Assembly: GCA_947579605.1 (NCBI GenBank) | Contig: OX388305.1 | Span: forward strand, 30,331,542-30,395,541 | Origin: Athripsodes cinereus | Lineage: Eukaryota; Arthropoda; Insecta; Trichoptera; Leptoceridae | Reading direction: 5' to 3' | DNA: 64,000 nucleotides | Shown here: piece by piece, positions 51,549 through 62,660 of the stretch | Layout: the number at the start of each line of letters is the position of its first letter | Numbering within the stretch: the first letter of the stretch is position 1 | Notes under the pieces: model-generated | What the model was told of the DNA's origin: nothing | Databases searched by the model: none | What the model saw: the letters and a program-made list of their open reading frames with translations, nothing else | Made by a program: the position numbers and the translations under genes

Positions 51549-51839
51549 CTGTGTATTAGGGTGTCCCTTATTTGGTCGAAATTTTTTTTTTCAGTTATTG
51601 AAACGCATACCCTCTAATTGTGTTTATTAGCCTACTTCTTACCCAAATACAGAATTTAAGCTTTCTACGTTGATTGGAACCCGTGCCGACAGAGCCTCAA
51701 AGTTTTAGGAAAAAGCTGCTGAAAGCGTCTTTTAAATTTAGCTGTAGATCATCACTTAATACCACTATGTTAGCTAAATATTAATGAAAACACAAATTTA
51801 TATGGAGCATTTCTTATAATTATCAAAAAAAAATTAAAA

Positions 51840-53690
51840 AATTGATATTTATTAATTCCGATATATCCTCTAAAAAGTCTCTCTTTTACAGTCTAGGTAC
51901 ATTTATCTATATTCATGTACCCAACGTCATAAGAACTGATTCTTTCCTTCGTTTGCGGTTGTCAAACCATGAAAGCCTTGGATTAGTTTATCAGCTATTT
52001 CAGCTGTGTCATTCACTGCTTTTAAGCTAGATATCTTTTTTTAAGCTTCCACAAATGCCACGATTTCTTTATACGAAGATACACCTTAAGGAAAGTGGCC
52101 GGTGCTAGAGTAAACGGTGCACTTCGACCCATTGTCAGCAATGACAATGTGTCGAACATGGCTAAAATGCTGGTGCACAATACCATTTTGGTACCGTCAC
52201 TTACGTATGCAAGCGAGACATGGACGTGGTTGAAAAAGGACGAAAGTGGAATAAATGCAGTAGAGATGCGATCGTTAAGAAGAATGGTTGGTAAAACGCT
52301 ACGTGATAGAGTGAAGAATGAAGATATTAGAAGAATGCGCGGATGCAAGAAGAGTGTTGTGGACAGAATGCGCGTGAATAAACTACGGTGGTTTGGGCAT
52401 GTTGAACGAATGAACGAGGTAAGAATGACAAAGAGGATATACTTATCTGAAAGAAAGGGTGTGAGGAAACGCGGGCGTCCGAGAACCACGTGGCTTGATC
52501 ACGTGGATCAAATTCTCAAGGACGGCCGCGTGTTGAGTAAGAGGAACCGACGTGCGTGTATGAGAAACTGTATGAATGTGGAGGAAGCGAAAGAAATGTG
52601 TAAAAATAGATCTGTTTGGCGTTCCGTTCTCTCTGCCTACCCCACTTGGGACACGGCGTGAGGGTATAGTATAGTACCTTCTTGAAGGAAAGTACTGTTA
52701 AGTTTTAGTTGTGAAAATAAATCTTTGCTCTTGACGGCTACAAAATATCTCAAATTTTTCCTATTAAACATTAAGGCTACTTGTAGAATACATAAAAAGA
52801 ACATGGTATAACATATCAAATAAATTGAGCACCACTACCTAACATATGTATAGAGAGTCAGACATATGTTCCTTCGATTGTTCATATCTCTTACCGAAAT
52901 CACCAAAGTTTTCTTTTTTTGTAAATTTTCTACAGTGGCCCCTTTGGTCTGCTCATCAATTTTATCATAAAAATTAAAAGGACGGCTATTTCAGCCCGCT
53001 GTTTCAAGTCGCTTTGGAAGTCAGCTTGTCAATTCTTTCGTTACCATTTAATGTTTTTAAAAACACAAGTCTTGATTCGGCGCTTTCACCACCAAACAGC
53101 ATTCAAGCAATGACTTGAACTACTACAATAAACAAACAAACATCTAGTAAAGTTTCTTTGTCCTTAGCGCCCATTTTAAACTGTGACTGCAATAAACATA
53201 TTTTTGAAGAGTAAATAGCTCTTCTCATCCATCGTGCTAGATGCATTGCGCCAGTAGATCTGATTTTAAAATTATGTGGATGCCAGAGGCTCTCTCAGGC
53301 ATATCAAAGCTGTGTAAAGCAGTAGGTGCCAACAAGCTCTCTGAAACCATACGCTTTAATCTCTTTTTCCCTTCTGCTAGTTTTTTCATCCTCGCTTTTT
53401 ATCAATTTCAGCCATTTTTTTTCAACACCCGCTAAGCATCCTGTACGTCTTGGTTCTCTTTGCTTTTACAATAATTTATTATCTTCTCTGGTTTTTAGTC
53501 TTTTAAGAGCATCGGCGAATACAATATCGCATAAATTATCCAATTCAAGTGGTAATTCTCCTCACGGTGCTGATGAAAATCCTGAATCTTCTTGCTTTTT
53601 TTGGCAGCTCTTTCCAGACCTAATAAAAATCCCCTGACCTCTTAACACGATTATTAACAGCTCTATTAGGTATTGTAACCTTTTTCCAGA
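51840..53690 (-). pseudogene. Decayed transposon-borne ORF, family recognised but unnamed
   Basis: Minus-strand fragments, N- to C-terminal: LPLELDNLCDIVFADALKR (about 53,560-53,500), a Lys/Glu-rich part with KSEDEKTSRREKE, GAMHLARWMRRAIYSSKI then CLLQSQFKMGAKDKETLLDV (53,252-53,140), and beyond the nested LINE KAVNDTAEIADKLIQGFHGL (about 52,024-51,960) with a downstream HEYR..YLDCKRETF. I recognise the HLARWM-x-x-AIY-x-xKI and AVNDTAE-x-x-x-LI blocks from a repeated uncharacterised arthropod protein family. Numerous stops and frameshifts and the nested insertion show it is dead. Its place between inverted repeats implies a transposon protein. Confidence 0.6.
52085..52690 (+). pseudogene. LINE C-terminal fragment nested in the 51,557 transposon
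   Basis: An intact frame from about 52,095 to the stop at 52,659 reads RVNGALRPIVSNDNVSNMAK, then LVPSLTYASETWTWLKKDES, AVEMRSLRRMVGKTLRDRV, LRWFGHVERMNE, RKRGRPRTTWLDHVDQILKD, RNRRACMRNCMNVEEAK and WRSVLSAYPTWDTA. This is the C-terminal part of an insect LINE polyprotein. No reverse transcriptase core remains. It is the same lineage as the interrupted copy at 58,070/60,238 but has no stop within the kept part. Inserted in plus orientation, it splits the minus-strand relic. Confidence 0.8.
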
Positions 53691-54215
53691 ATGTAATGCA
53701 TACGCGAATGACTAGATTTTGCTTTCACTAACATTCAACTTGATATCGCGTATGTCGAAAGACAGAACTGCGAGAACTTGACGATTGGACGGTTATTTTG
53801 CACCTGTCATCTTACACCAACCAAGAAAATACTGTTTACATTGCTTCTTAGTTCTACTGACATCTTTGAAATATAAAAAAATCCGCGATAATTACCAGAA
53901 AAACCGAGACTGAGTGACAATAACAGTGGGCACTCACCGCCCCTGGGAATTAATTTGTATGAAGATGTTTCCGTGCAAGTCGGCACGGGTTGCACTGTTC
54001 CCGTGGACCAAATGAACAAAATAAGAGCCTATGCGTTGTAAAATTAAAACTTTGAAAAATAAGGGACACCCTGCTGTGTATGTTTGGTTGTGTGTGCGAT
54101 TTTAAGGGCCAAATAAGCAAGCATGCAAGAAGAACGTTTGGGTGCATAGTGTACCTATATGAGTAGGTTTTTATTTGTATTGATTGTGTGATGATTGTGT
54201 AAGTCGTATTGCAAT

Positions 54216-54890
54216 CAGTGTGACCAGATTTGGTAGTTTCCTACTTTTTTTGGTAGTTTTTGAGGCTTTGGCAAGAATGTTTGGTAGTTTTTAGTAGTTT
54301 TTTTAGTAGTTTTTGTTAGTTTTTGTATTTGGTCGGTAATTGGTAGATAAAGTATCGGGTACTTGGGAAAAGAAGTACCCGAAAAATAATTGTCGGTACA
54401 AATACCGGGTACATAGTAGAAAAAGGTACTGCGAGAAAATATTGTTTAAGAAAACCGAGGAGTTTTTGAAATACTTCAAATTCCTATACCATTTTGAAAA
54501 TTCGGCGACGGGGGGGGTAGAAATTTTCGTGAAAAGAAAAGTATCCGATTTTGACCATCGTCGGTACAAATACCCGGTACATTTTAGAAAAAGGTACTGC
54601 AAGAAAATATTGTTTAAGAAAACCGAGGAGTTTTTGAAATACTTCAAATTCCTATACCATTTTGAAAATTTGGCGACGGGGGGGTAGAAATTTAAGCGAG
54701 TAACAACAGTCGGTACAAATACCCGGTAGGTTTTAGAAAAAGGTACTGTGATAAAATATTGTTTAAGAAAACCGAGGAGTTTTTGAAATACTTCAAATTC
54801 CTATAAGTACCATTTTAAGAATTTAGTAGTTTTTGGTAGTTTTTGACTTCCCCATTTAGTAGTTTTTGAAAATAAAATCTGGTCACACTG
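54216..54890. mobile_element. hAT-type MITE with ATTGCAAT target duplication and three internal modules
   Basis: Ends CAGTGTGACCAGATTTGGTA and, reverse complemented, CAGTGTGACCAGATTT. Perfect 8-bp repeats ATTGCAAT at 54,208-54,215 and 54,891-54,898. The interior repeats a module starting GTCGGTACAAATACC at 54,392, 54,560 and 54,709 (periods 168 and 149), each with GAAAAAGGTACTG, AAAACCGAGGAGTTTTTGAA and TACTTCAAATTCCTATA. Its relative at 31,716 has one module. The module frames are open on both strands over about 115 codons, but this is a by-product of the repeats. Confidence 0.9.
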
Positions 54891-54898
54891 ATTGCAAT

Positions 54899-55513
54899 GT
54901 ACTAGGCAGTTAAAATTAATAATTTGAAGGTAGATACTACGTGCAACCGCTGGTAGGTATACTTTTTAGACTCGAAACGTTCTTCATAAAGGATTAAATA
55001 ATATTATGATGGATGCGTGAGATAAAATAAATTGTATAATAATTACGACATTTAACTTTAAAGTTACATACTTCAAAATTGTATTTATTTGTATCGCAGA
55101 CTTCTTGTATTTTATTTATTTATATTAAGGACTCCTCCATGAAGTCTTTGGCAAACAATAGATCTCCCACTCAAGTTTTCAAGTGTCCTTTAAGAGACAT
55201 CGCATATAAACCATTTAATATCTTAAATTCAGCAAAGGGGTATGTTAACCATTCTGGATATCTTATATATATTCCATTTATTTATTATAACGAATGTAAG
55301 ACCAACATGAAAAGCTTAGTCCCGTCTCCGATTTATATTATTATTATTGGACAATATTAAAGTGTCGTTTACGTGCCGAAGCACCTCAAGGACACTGTAC
55401 AATTAATAAATTCTAGGACATTACATCCATAAATATAAACATAGATAAATGAGAAATCTTGGATACATAAAGGTATCCACGTCAGAAGTTCCATATACAA
55501 TATGTATCCACGA
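54899..55513. other. No recognisable gene
   Basis: AT-rich spacer. The 93-codon plus-strand ORF at 55,079 has no motif. Confidence 0.45.
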
Positions 55514-55768
55514 CGACCGGTGTGGCGTGGAGGCTAACGCTCTTGCCTTTGAGTCACTAGGTCTCGGGTTCGATTCCCGGCCAGGGCAAAATGAAGAATG
55601 ACCTTTTTCAGATTGTCTGGGTCTGGGTGTTACATGTATAATTGTGTGTTTAGTGCATTGTATATATGTGTATCGTCGTGTTAGTACCCATAATACAAGA
55701 TTCACATCTTAGTTTGGGACTAACTCGGTCTGTGTGAACTGTCTATACATGTTATGTTATATATATAT
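55514..55768 (+). repeat. SINE A (tRNA-derived), copy 2
   Basis: Aligned with 47,226-47,485 over its full length: A-box GTGTGGCGTGGAGG, B-box GGTTCGATTCC (55,568-55,578), GGCCAGGGCAAAATGAAGAA, then CTATACATGTTATGTTATAT running into a (TA)n tract to about 55,783. Confidence 0.85.
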
Positions 55769-55783
55769 ATATATATATATATT

Positions 55784-56430
55784 ATATTAATCTCAAGTAC
55801 ATCCACTCGTTTGCGAGTGAAATAGTATATTTGTACAAAGCATGCCCGATGTGAAAAGCCTAGTCCGCCACTGATAAGTAGATTCTTGAGTATTATTATT
55901 ATAATAAAAATAATTGGATATAGAACGATATTTATCTATTTATTTACAAGTGCAGTACAGTATCAAGACAATCCCAATCGTAGACAATCACCATGTCATT
56001 AGCAAGACGAGATATCATTTTAAACTTGATGTTATTCATGGTAAAAAATAACAATTCGCACAAATATATCTGGGTTCAATTATGAAGGTTCCTTTTTTAA
56101 AAACATTATAGGTACTTTATATAATTAGGTAACTAAATTCCAATTATTTTTATATTTTGTAAATTAAAAATCTCTTCCTCAATCTTTTTTCTTCCTCTGA
56201 ATAAGTTCTGTTATAGATTTAGTAACTTTAGTTATATTTAATTGTGTAGTAAAGTGATTTATAAAAAGTGTATTCGCAGTTTCAATAATAGTTAATTGTA
56301 TCATTCTCACTGCAAAGTAAGTGGCGGTCATCAAAGAATGTTTTGTTGGGATAAAACTATAACTTAGTGGGTTAAAATTTGAGTAAATTATATATTTTAT
56401 TGAGCACTGTTTAATCTCCATTTAGTTAGG
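55784..56430. other. No recognisable gene
   Basis: AT-rich spacer with motif-free ORFs. Confidence 0.45.
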
Positions 56431-56482
56431 TCAGACACCGAACGTTTTCGCCTATACTTGTAGGCATCTTCAGGGAAACTGA
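56431..56482 (-). ncRNA. Hammerhead-ribozyme-like motif HH-f
   Basis: Minus strand: TCAG, TTT bulge, CC (stem I), core CTGAAGA, an extra T, stem II GCCTA/TAGGC with loop CAAGTA, core GAA, palindromic AACGTT (stem III), C at the cleavage position, then GG, TGT bulge and CTGA completing stem I. All three helices form and the core is intact except for the extra T. This is the best-paired copy in the window together with HH-b. Confidence 0.5.
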
Positions 56483-58069
56483 AATTTGAAAAATTGTGAG
56501 AACTATTGTTCATGAGGTTATTTATTGGTTACATATTTTCTGTGGTTATATATTTTCTTTCCTCTTTTTTCTGGATTTTCATCCAATTGTCTTACTTTTT
56601 CCCACAACGCGATGACATTCCCAACACTCTGATTTTATAATTATTAGAATTATGTTTCGCAAAAGAAAATCTTATGATCGTGAAAAAACATATGCAGGCA
56701 AATAAGTACTGTCTGTTAGTAAATAAAATGTTAGTAATTGAAATATGAATCATTACATATAATGTACATATTATTATAATATAGATGATTAATTGAGTGC
56801 ACTAATATTCAGTACTTACCTGCACAAATATTACTTCATACAAACAAAAAAAACATGTTGTATCTACGAATATTATTATAATAGAGGTTTGTCGAATTAC
56901 TAATTTAGGAGGGAATGTATAATAATTGTTATATGTATATTGGGTATCTACAATAAGTCATATGTATTATCTTCTTGAAAAGCTTCAATTTGTTGATTGA
57001 CGCCCAGACGAATTTAATCACCTGGCAAATGTTCAAGTTGTTGTCGTTATTGACTAATAAATAGTAGGTAACGATTTGATTGATCCAATGATCCATCTGA
57101 CAAAATAATCGCATAGATCTCAATAATTTATGCAGTCAAGTGTAGATACTCATAATAAAGTCATAACTTAAAATAAATACTTCAAACAACAGAAGTAGAA
57201 ATGAAATTAGTACTTATAAGAAAAGAAACTAGAAGCTTTTTTTATTGCCAATGAACACAAGTTCAGTTGATGCCTATAGCTTACTTTATAAAATTTGTTA
57301 TAAACTTTATCATATTCGATCGTACCTATTTAATTTTGATGAGTAAAGATATGATGATAATGGTGGACGACTTTTTTTGGCGCCAAGTCGCACAGTAGGT
57401 AGGTACCTACTTAGGCAGGGGTAAAAAGTGCGGTCTTTAATTTATTTCTACATGTGGTTGTCTTTGATTTTTTTTCAGTGTAGGCGATTCCATAGTACAG
57501 GGTCCATAACACCAATAGCCCACAAAGACATTTATCGGCTTTCTTAGAATCAGTTAGTCTATTTACTGCCAATGTCAAAGAGCGCAAAGGTCTTCTAGTA
57601 GTAGAGTAAAGGGGACCAATTTCTGTAAGTCACGATGGTGCCTTTTTGTTTATGACCTTATTGACCAAATGTTATGTTTTAAATGTCACCCTTTTCTCAA
57701 TCCTCAGCATAATTTAATATCCGCAGTAGTAGCATAATGTGACATTTTTCATATTCACATTGAAAATTAATTATTTTTCAAGTATGTTCATCGGTAAAAC
57801 AAGTTATTATTCTAAAAATAAAACGCAACGCAACACAAACATGTTCATATTCCTCTTCAAGGTATTACAGTATTTTGTGAATTTCACCAAATGTCATTTC
57901 AATTTATTCACGACCGGAGGGGATCTTATACCAATGAATTTTATTAAACTCATAGACTGGAAATTTAAAGGAAAAATCGGTTATGCGATCAATATAATTC
58001 CATAACAATTGGTTGTAAAGGAGTGTTCATTCAAAAATAAATATACATGTATGTTGATATCTCCCTCGA
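56483..58069. other. No supported gene
   Basis: Mostly AT-rich. On the minus strand around 57,620-57,480 an open segment reads NRLTDSKKADKCLCGLLVLW, which looks protein-like, but no start, splice sites or family could be assigned. Confidence 0.35.
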
Positions 58070-58262
58070 GCCGGTAGTTGTAGATACATACATACCATCA
58101 CGCCGCTTCCCTCGCGAGGTAGGCAGAAAGGATCGGGTGCCACTTCCTTCTATCCTTGCATACATCTTTCGCTTCCGTCACTGTCATACAATTCCTCATG
58201 CATGCTCTCCTGTTCAATGTGCTCAACACGTGACCGTCCTGTAGGATTTGATTTAAATGATC
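58070..58262 (-). pseudogene. Interrupted LINE, C-terminal part
   Basis: Minus strand reads DHLNQILQDGHVLSTLNRRA, CMRNCMTVTEAKDVC and LSAYLAREAA before the stop. It continues the polyprotein whose upstream part is at 60,238-61,040; the two halves are separated by the plus-strand LINE. Aligned with the intact relative at 52,470-52,660 only about four residues are missing at the junction. Confidence 0.8.
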
Positions 58263-60175
58263 TTGAATATTGGACAAATAGAACAGAGGAGGAAAAAGGC
58301 AATCCAAAGTCACTCTGGAAGTCTATAAATGCTATTTGCGGAGTGAATCATACTGTACCTGTTGATGTTGAGCCAAATGATTTTGTACAGTATTTTAAAG
58401 ACAAAATAGATGCTATTAGACTCTCTAGTGAGTCGACACCTATGACACAACCAATCAATATGTGTGACTCCCGTCTGCCAGACTTTGCAGAGATCACGTC
58501 CGATATCCTCATTAAAGCTATAATGTCATGCCCAAATAAGCAATGTCCTGCTGACCCTATCCCAACTTGGTTGCTTAAAGATGTACTCTAGATGTGGTCC
58601 CGTTTTTGTTGGCTCTCATGAATAGGTCGATGATCATGGAATGCACATTTCCTGAAACACTTAAAGAGGCACTGGTTACCCCTGTTTTGAAGAAAGCATC
58701 TCTACCAACTGGCTCACCTGATAGTTATAGGCCGATTTCCAGTCTGCCGCTCTTGTCAAAGATCTTGGAAAAGCTAGCGGCTACTCAGATCACACAATAT
58801 ATGGATCAGACTGGATGTTTGGCTAAGTTTCAATCAGCATACAGAAGACATCACTCAACTGAAACTGCCCTACTTCGTGTGATGTCTGATTTGATTGATG
58901 GAGTTGAGGGAGGACAGCTTGCTCTGATAGCCGTGCTCGACATGAGTGCAGCTTTCGATACTGTCAATCATGAGTTACTTATGCAGAAGCTCACCACCTC
59001 ATATGGTATGTGTGGTAAAGTGGCACAGTGGCTGATGTCCTATGTACAAAATCGGTACCAGACTGTATCTGCTCGTGGAGGAACATCGTCTAAGGTGCCA
59101 TTGGAGTGCGGCGTGCCGCAGGGTTCCGTCCTAGGTCCACTTCTTTTTACGTTATACACGAATGACCTCGAAGAGTTTGTCATTTCCAGGGGTTTGAACT
59201 ATTATTCATATGCTGATGACATATTTATCTTCGCACTTTGTTCACCTGCTGAAATTAATGCATGCAAACTGAAGGTTGTGCGATGTATTGAAGATGTGGC
59301 TTCATGGATGAGTGGCAGTCGTCTGAAAATGAATCCTGACAAGACTGAGTTTATGTGGATTGCATCTCCTAGAAGACAGCATCTGATTGATCTCACACCT
59401 ATAAATGTTATGGGTATTAGTATAGTACCCCAGGAATCAGTGAAATTCTTGGGTGTACACCTGGATAAGGCCCTCTCCATGAACATCCAAATATCTGGGA
59501 TAGTGAGCTCTAGCTTCTATTGCCTGAGACAGATAAGGAGGGTCCGAGATTGTCTTTCGCTAGATGCAGCAAGAACACTTGTTAATGCCTTGGTAGTCTC
59601 CAGACTGGATTATTGCAACAGCCTGTACTTTGGTCTTCCTATGGTGCAATTGAATAGGATCCAGGCTGTATTCAACGCTGCTGCAAGACTTCTTCTGAGA
59701 GGTCGAAGATTTGAGCATATTACTCCTCTCTTGCACAACTTACATTGGTTAAGGGTAAAGCAACGAGTGGAGTATAAGATATGTGTGATGGTGTTTTCGG
59801 CCTTGAAGGGAGTATTACCATCTTATTTGTCGGAGATGTGCGAGATGGAGACCATCAGTGAAAGACGGCTCATGCTTCGCTCAGCACAGGGTGAGGCAAA
59901 ATGCAGACTTGTTGAGCCATCTCGATCTCGCAAAACAGGCTTTGGAGATAGAGCGTTTAGTGTTGCGGGTCCCAGATGTTGGAACAAGCTGCCTCTGTGT
60001 CTGCGAGAAGAGGTGAATGGAGAGAGTTTTAAAAGAGGACTGAAGACACACCTTTTTGCTGGGAGTTTCGGGTGATGGATACGATAAACGGCGCCCTTGA
60101 GGTCATGGTATGAGTAAACGGCGCTTTACAAATTGTCCATATATATATATATATATATATGGACATACAAATTGT

Positions 60176-60213
<38 letters not shown>

Positions 60214-60237
60214 GAGGGTTAATATATATATATATAT
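58263..60237 (+). mobile_element. CR1/L2-like LINE inserted into an older LINE
   Basis: The plus-strand element lies between the two halves of a minus-strand LINE. It is 5'-truncated: the polyprotein starts within the region just before the reverse transcriptase (WTNRTEEEKGNPKSLWKSIN). It keeps the full reverse transcriptase and C-terminal domain, ends its coding part at 60,075, and has a short 3' region running into (TA)n tracts up to about 60,237. The 3' microsatellite tail fits CR1/L2-type elements. Confidence 0.75.
58265..60075 (+). pseudogene. LINE reverse transcriptase polyprotein, one frameshift
   Basis: Two plus-strand frames, 58,265-58,591 and 58,594-60,075 (493 residues), are separated by what looks like a 2-bp insertion (TA) before 58,591, which makes an in-frame TAG. 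Numbered in the second frame: RPISSLPLLSKILEK (46-60), motif A LDMSAAFD (115-122), motif B GVPQGSVLGPLLF (173-185) and motif C YADD (206-209), then a thumb-like region and the C-terminal AFSVAGPRCWNKLP typical of CR1/L2 and related LINEs. All catalytic aspartates are present. Apart from the frameshift the frame is open, so the copy is young but truncated at the 5' end (no endonuclease). Confidence 0.85.
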
Positions 60238-60240
60238 TAA
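60134..60240. repeat. (TA)n tracts in palindromic settings
   Basis: Three (TA)n tracts in a row: two preceded by ACAAATTGTCC, the first also followed by GGACATACAAATTGTCC, and the last flanked by CGAGGGTTAA and TTAACCCTCG. Each can fold as a hairpin. They form the 3' tail of the inserted LINE and its junction with the older one. Confidence 0.75.
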
Positions 60241-61040
60241 CCCTCGGACGTCCCCGTCTCCGAGCACCATTCCTCTTAGCCAAATACAGTATATCTTCTT
60301 AGTCATTCTGTCCTCATTCATTCTTTCCACGTGCCCAAACCATTTTAACTTATTTACATTCATCCTTGTTATTACACCAACTTTCATTCCGCATTCCTTT
60401 CGTATATCACTGTTACGCACACGATCTCTCAGACTTTTACCACACATCCTTCTCAACGATCTCATTTCCACTGCATTTATGCCACTTTCATCCTTCTTTA
60501 ACCATGTCCACGTCTCACTTGCATACATAAGTGTTGGCACTAAGATAGCAGAGTGCACCAACCTTTTTGCTGTGGTGCATATGTTTCTATTTGCAATTAT
60601 TGGTCGGATTGCACCATTTACCTTATTGCCGGCAACTTTTCTCCTTTTAATATCGCTTTCACACTTCCCAACTCTCGTGAACAAACTACCTAAGTACACA
60701 CATTCGTCAACTTGCTCTAACACTTCGTAGTCAATCATTACCTGGCATACTGTTCTCTCACTTCCTCTTTCAAACACCATGATTTTTGTCTTTTTTGCAT
60801 TCATTCTCAATCCATTAATCGCACAATTTTCATACACACACGTCATCATTCGCTGTAGATCATTTTCACTTTCAGCCATCAATACCAAATCATCGGCAAA
60901 CATTAATGCTCTTACATTCATCCCATTCATATCAACACCTACATTCATTTCTTTCAATTGACGAATACAATGATCAATGTATAGGTTAAAAAGCCATGGC
61001 GACATAACGCACCCTTGTTTTACTCCTTTTGTCAGTGTGA
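60238..61040 (-). pseudogene. Interrupted LINE, reverse transcriptase and central part
   Basis: Minus strand from about 61,030: VKQGCVMSPWLFNLYID, then ALMFADDLVLMAESENDLQR (motif C FADD), a thumb region with KTKIMVFERGSER, YLGSLFTRVGKCESDIKRR, YASETWTWLKKDESGINAVE, WFGHVERMNEDRMTKKIY and, after a frameshift, RNGARRRGRPR, where the younger LINE begins. 5'-truncated at about 61,040, so motif A is missing. Same lineage as 52,085. Confidence 0.85.
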
Positions 61041-61201
61041 ACAGTAGTTGTAGATGCGTTTATAAAAGTACATTACTGTTGATTCAGAATAATAATTATG
61101 TTGACGGTCTATATGTCTATATATTAGAAGTGCATCTTTTTACAACAAACACCACTGTTTGTTTATGCTATGTTCATATAGGTACATCATTATTTTTACC
61201 A

Positions 61202-61357
61202 GACTTTTTATGATTGTAATAGTCTTCTGAAACAGTCCAGGCCTTTTAACATGTACAGCAGATTGACTTTTTATGATTGTAATAGTCTTCTGAAACAGTC
61301 GCCTTTTAACATGTACAGCAGATTGACTTTTTATGATTGTAATAGTTTTCTGAAACT
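61202..61357. repeat. Tandem repeat of about 60 bp, 2.5 copies
   Basis: GACTTTTTATGATTGTAATA recurs at 61,202, 61,265 and 61,325. Full units also share CTTCTGAAACAGT and CCTTTTAACATGTACAGCAG. Confidence 0.85.
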
Positions 61358-61944
61358 ACTATGAATGATTATGATAAAATCTGTGTGTATTCCGTAGGTA
61401 AGACTTTCAAGTCAGCTGTTTTCATTTCAGCGGCCCCAACATTAGGTACCTAGGTATTATAATATGGGAACCAATTATTTAGTGCACATGTGCACTAGAT
61501 TTACGTATTATCATATAGAGATTACCATATAGTTCTGCACTATTGTAATGTTTTAATGGTTTTTTTTTACAAAAAATATTGTAAGGTTTCAAAAATGTCA
61601 CACTTTATTTCCGTTTGTTATCACATGTATTAATATGTATAAATTTGATAGAAAACAGATATGTATAAATAAACTCATTTAGTATCATTTAGTATAATTC
61701 GTGCAACTTAATGCAATGTCTGAAACCACAGGAAAGGGATTCCCTGTTCTGGATATTACATGTCTCGTCATATATTATAGGATAGGGGGTACCGGTACAG
61801 TCTGGGTCACGCATAAGATGACGTCAGATCAAAGTTTATACCCGCCTCCGCCTCCGCTCTACACTACAAGATGCCTGATTTGACATCGGAGAGAACAGTT
61901 CACATGGAAAATTTGCGACGAGAACACATATTATATTATTTCTA
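61358..61944. other. No recognisable gene
   Basis: AT-rich spacer; one ORF at 61,701 lacks motifs. Confidence 0.4.
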
Positions 61945-62264
61945 TAAAGCCGGGTTTACACTATCGAAGTACACTTGGACCAAGTGTACTTGTACAAGTA
62001 GATCGCATCATAGTGCACTTGGATGCCGGTTTACACTACAAGTTGAAATTTCCATCCAAGTAGCATTTGTGTCTCGCGCAATCAAGATAACGACGACTGA
62101 TCTCTGGCTGCGAGGCGTAGAAATTGTAGCGGAAAAATTGAACCATGAAAATATTTGGACTCGGATGTGATGACTTTAATTTGAGAAGTAGAAAAGGAAG
62201 ATATAAATACTTTTAAAAATAATTTGGGATTCAGTAGCGAACAATTAAAAAAATTGCTCTATAT

Positions 62265-62400
62265 TATATTAGATGGAAGAAATCACTATATAGTGATAAT
62301 CTCGCCACTGCACATCATCACATTTTTTCTTGTGTATATTGCTTTATTTTATTTGTTATATGAATGATGATGTGCAAGAAGAATAAAATAAATAAAGAAA
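62265..62400 (+). pseudogene. LINE C-terminus and tail fragment
   Basis: AGATGGAAGAAATCACTATA.. then GATAATCTCGCCACTGCACA and a tail GATGTGCAAGAAGAATAAAA match the minus-strand fragment at 36,345-36,205. Here the frame is RWKKSLYSDNLATAHH-like and broken. Confidence 0.5.
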
Positions 62401-62419
62401 TTATTTAAACTACTGTACC

Positions 62420-62660
62420 ACTACTACAAACTTTACCATCACGGCATATCCCACAAGTGGGGTAGCCAGCAGACCAGCTGCATATAATAAATATTCATGC
62501 TGTCTTCTCTGTGCCAATATAAAATCAAAACATTCAGGATGGGTGGCAAACCTCATCGCTGAATTTAAGATGTAAAAGTCTTAATTATTTCGAACACCTA
62601 CTTTTTACAGGACACTTGAAAACTTATGGAAAAGAGTAGGAGACCAATTCTTTACCGGGT
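62420..62660 (-). repeat. Dispersed repeat D, copy 4
   Basis: The longest copy. Reverse complement order: AAAGAATTGGTCTCCTACTC, TTTCCATAAGTTTT, AATTCAGCGATGAGG, GGCACAGAGAAGACAGCATG, CAGCTGGTCTGCTGGCTACC, CCACTTGTGGGATATGCCGT. It lacks the 97-bp array present beside copy 2. Confidence 0.65.

Larger units (their letters stand above)
51557..54073 (-). mobile_element. 2.5 kb DNA transposon with CTGTGTAT target duplication and a decayed ORF
   Basis: Ends TAGGGTGTCCCTTATTT (left) and, reverse complemented, CAGGGTGTCCCTTATTT (right) are 17-bp inverted repeats with one mismatch at the first base. Perfect 8-bp repeats CTGTGTAT lie at 51,549-51,556 and 54,074-54,081. The interior carries one degraded minus-strand protein, split by a LINE fragment in the opposite orientation (52,085-52,690). 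An 8-bp target duplication is used by hAT, P and some other superfamilies; the protein relic is not obviously hAT, so the superfamily is open. Confidence 0.75.

Noticed and set aside
54303..54687. 115-codon ORFs on both strands with repeated KYFKFLYHFEN-like segments
   Set aside because: They arise from the tandem modules of a hAT MITE with clear ends and target duplications, not from a gene.
60110..60730. 206-codon plus-strand ORF beginning with IYIYIYI repeats
   Set aside because: It is a (TA)n microsatellite plus the antisense of the minus-strand LINE.
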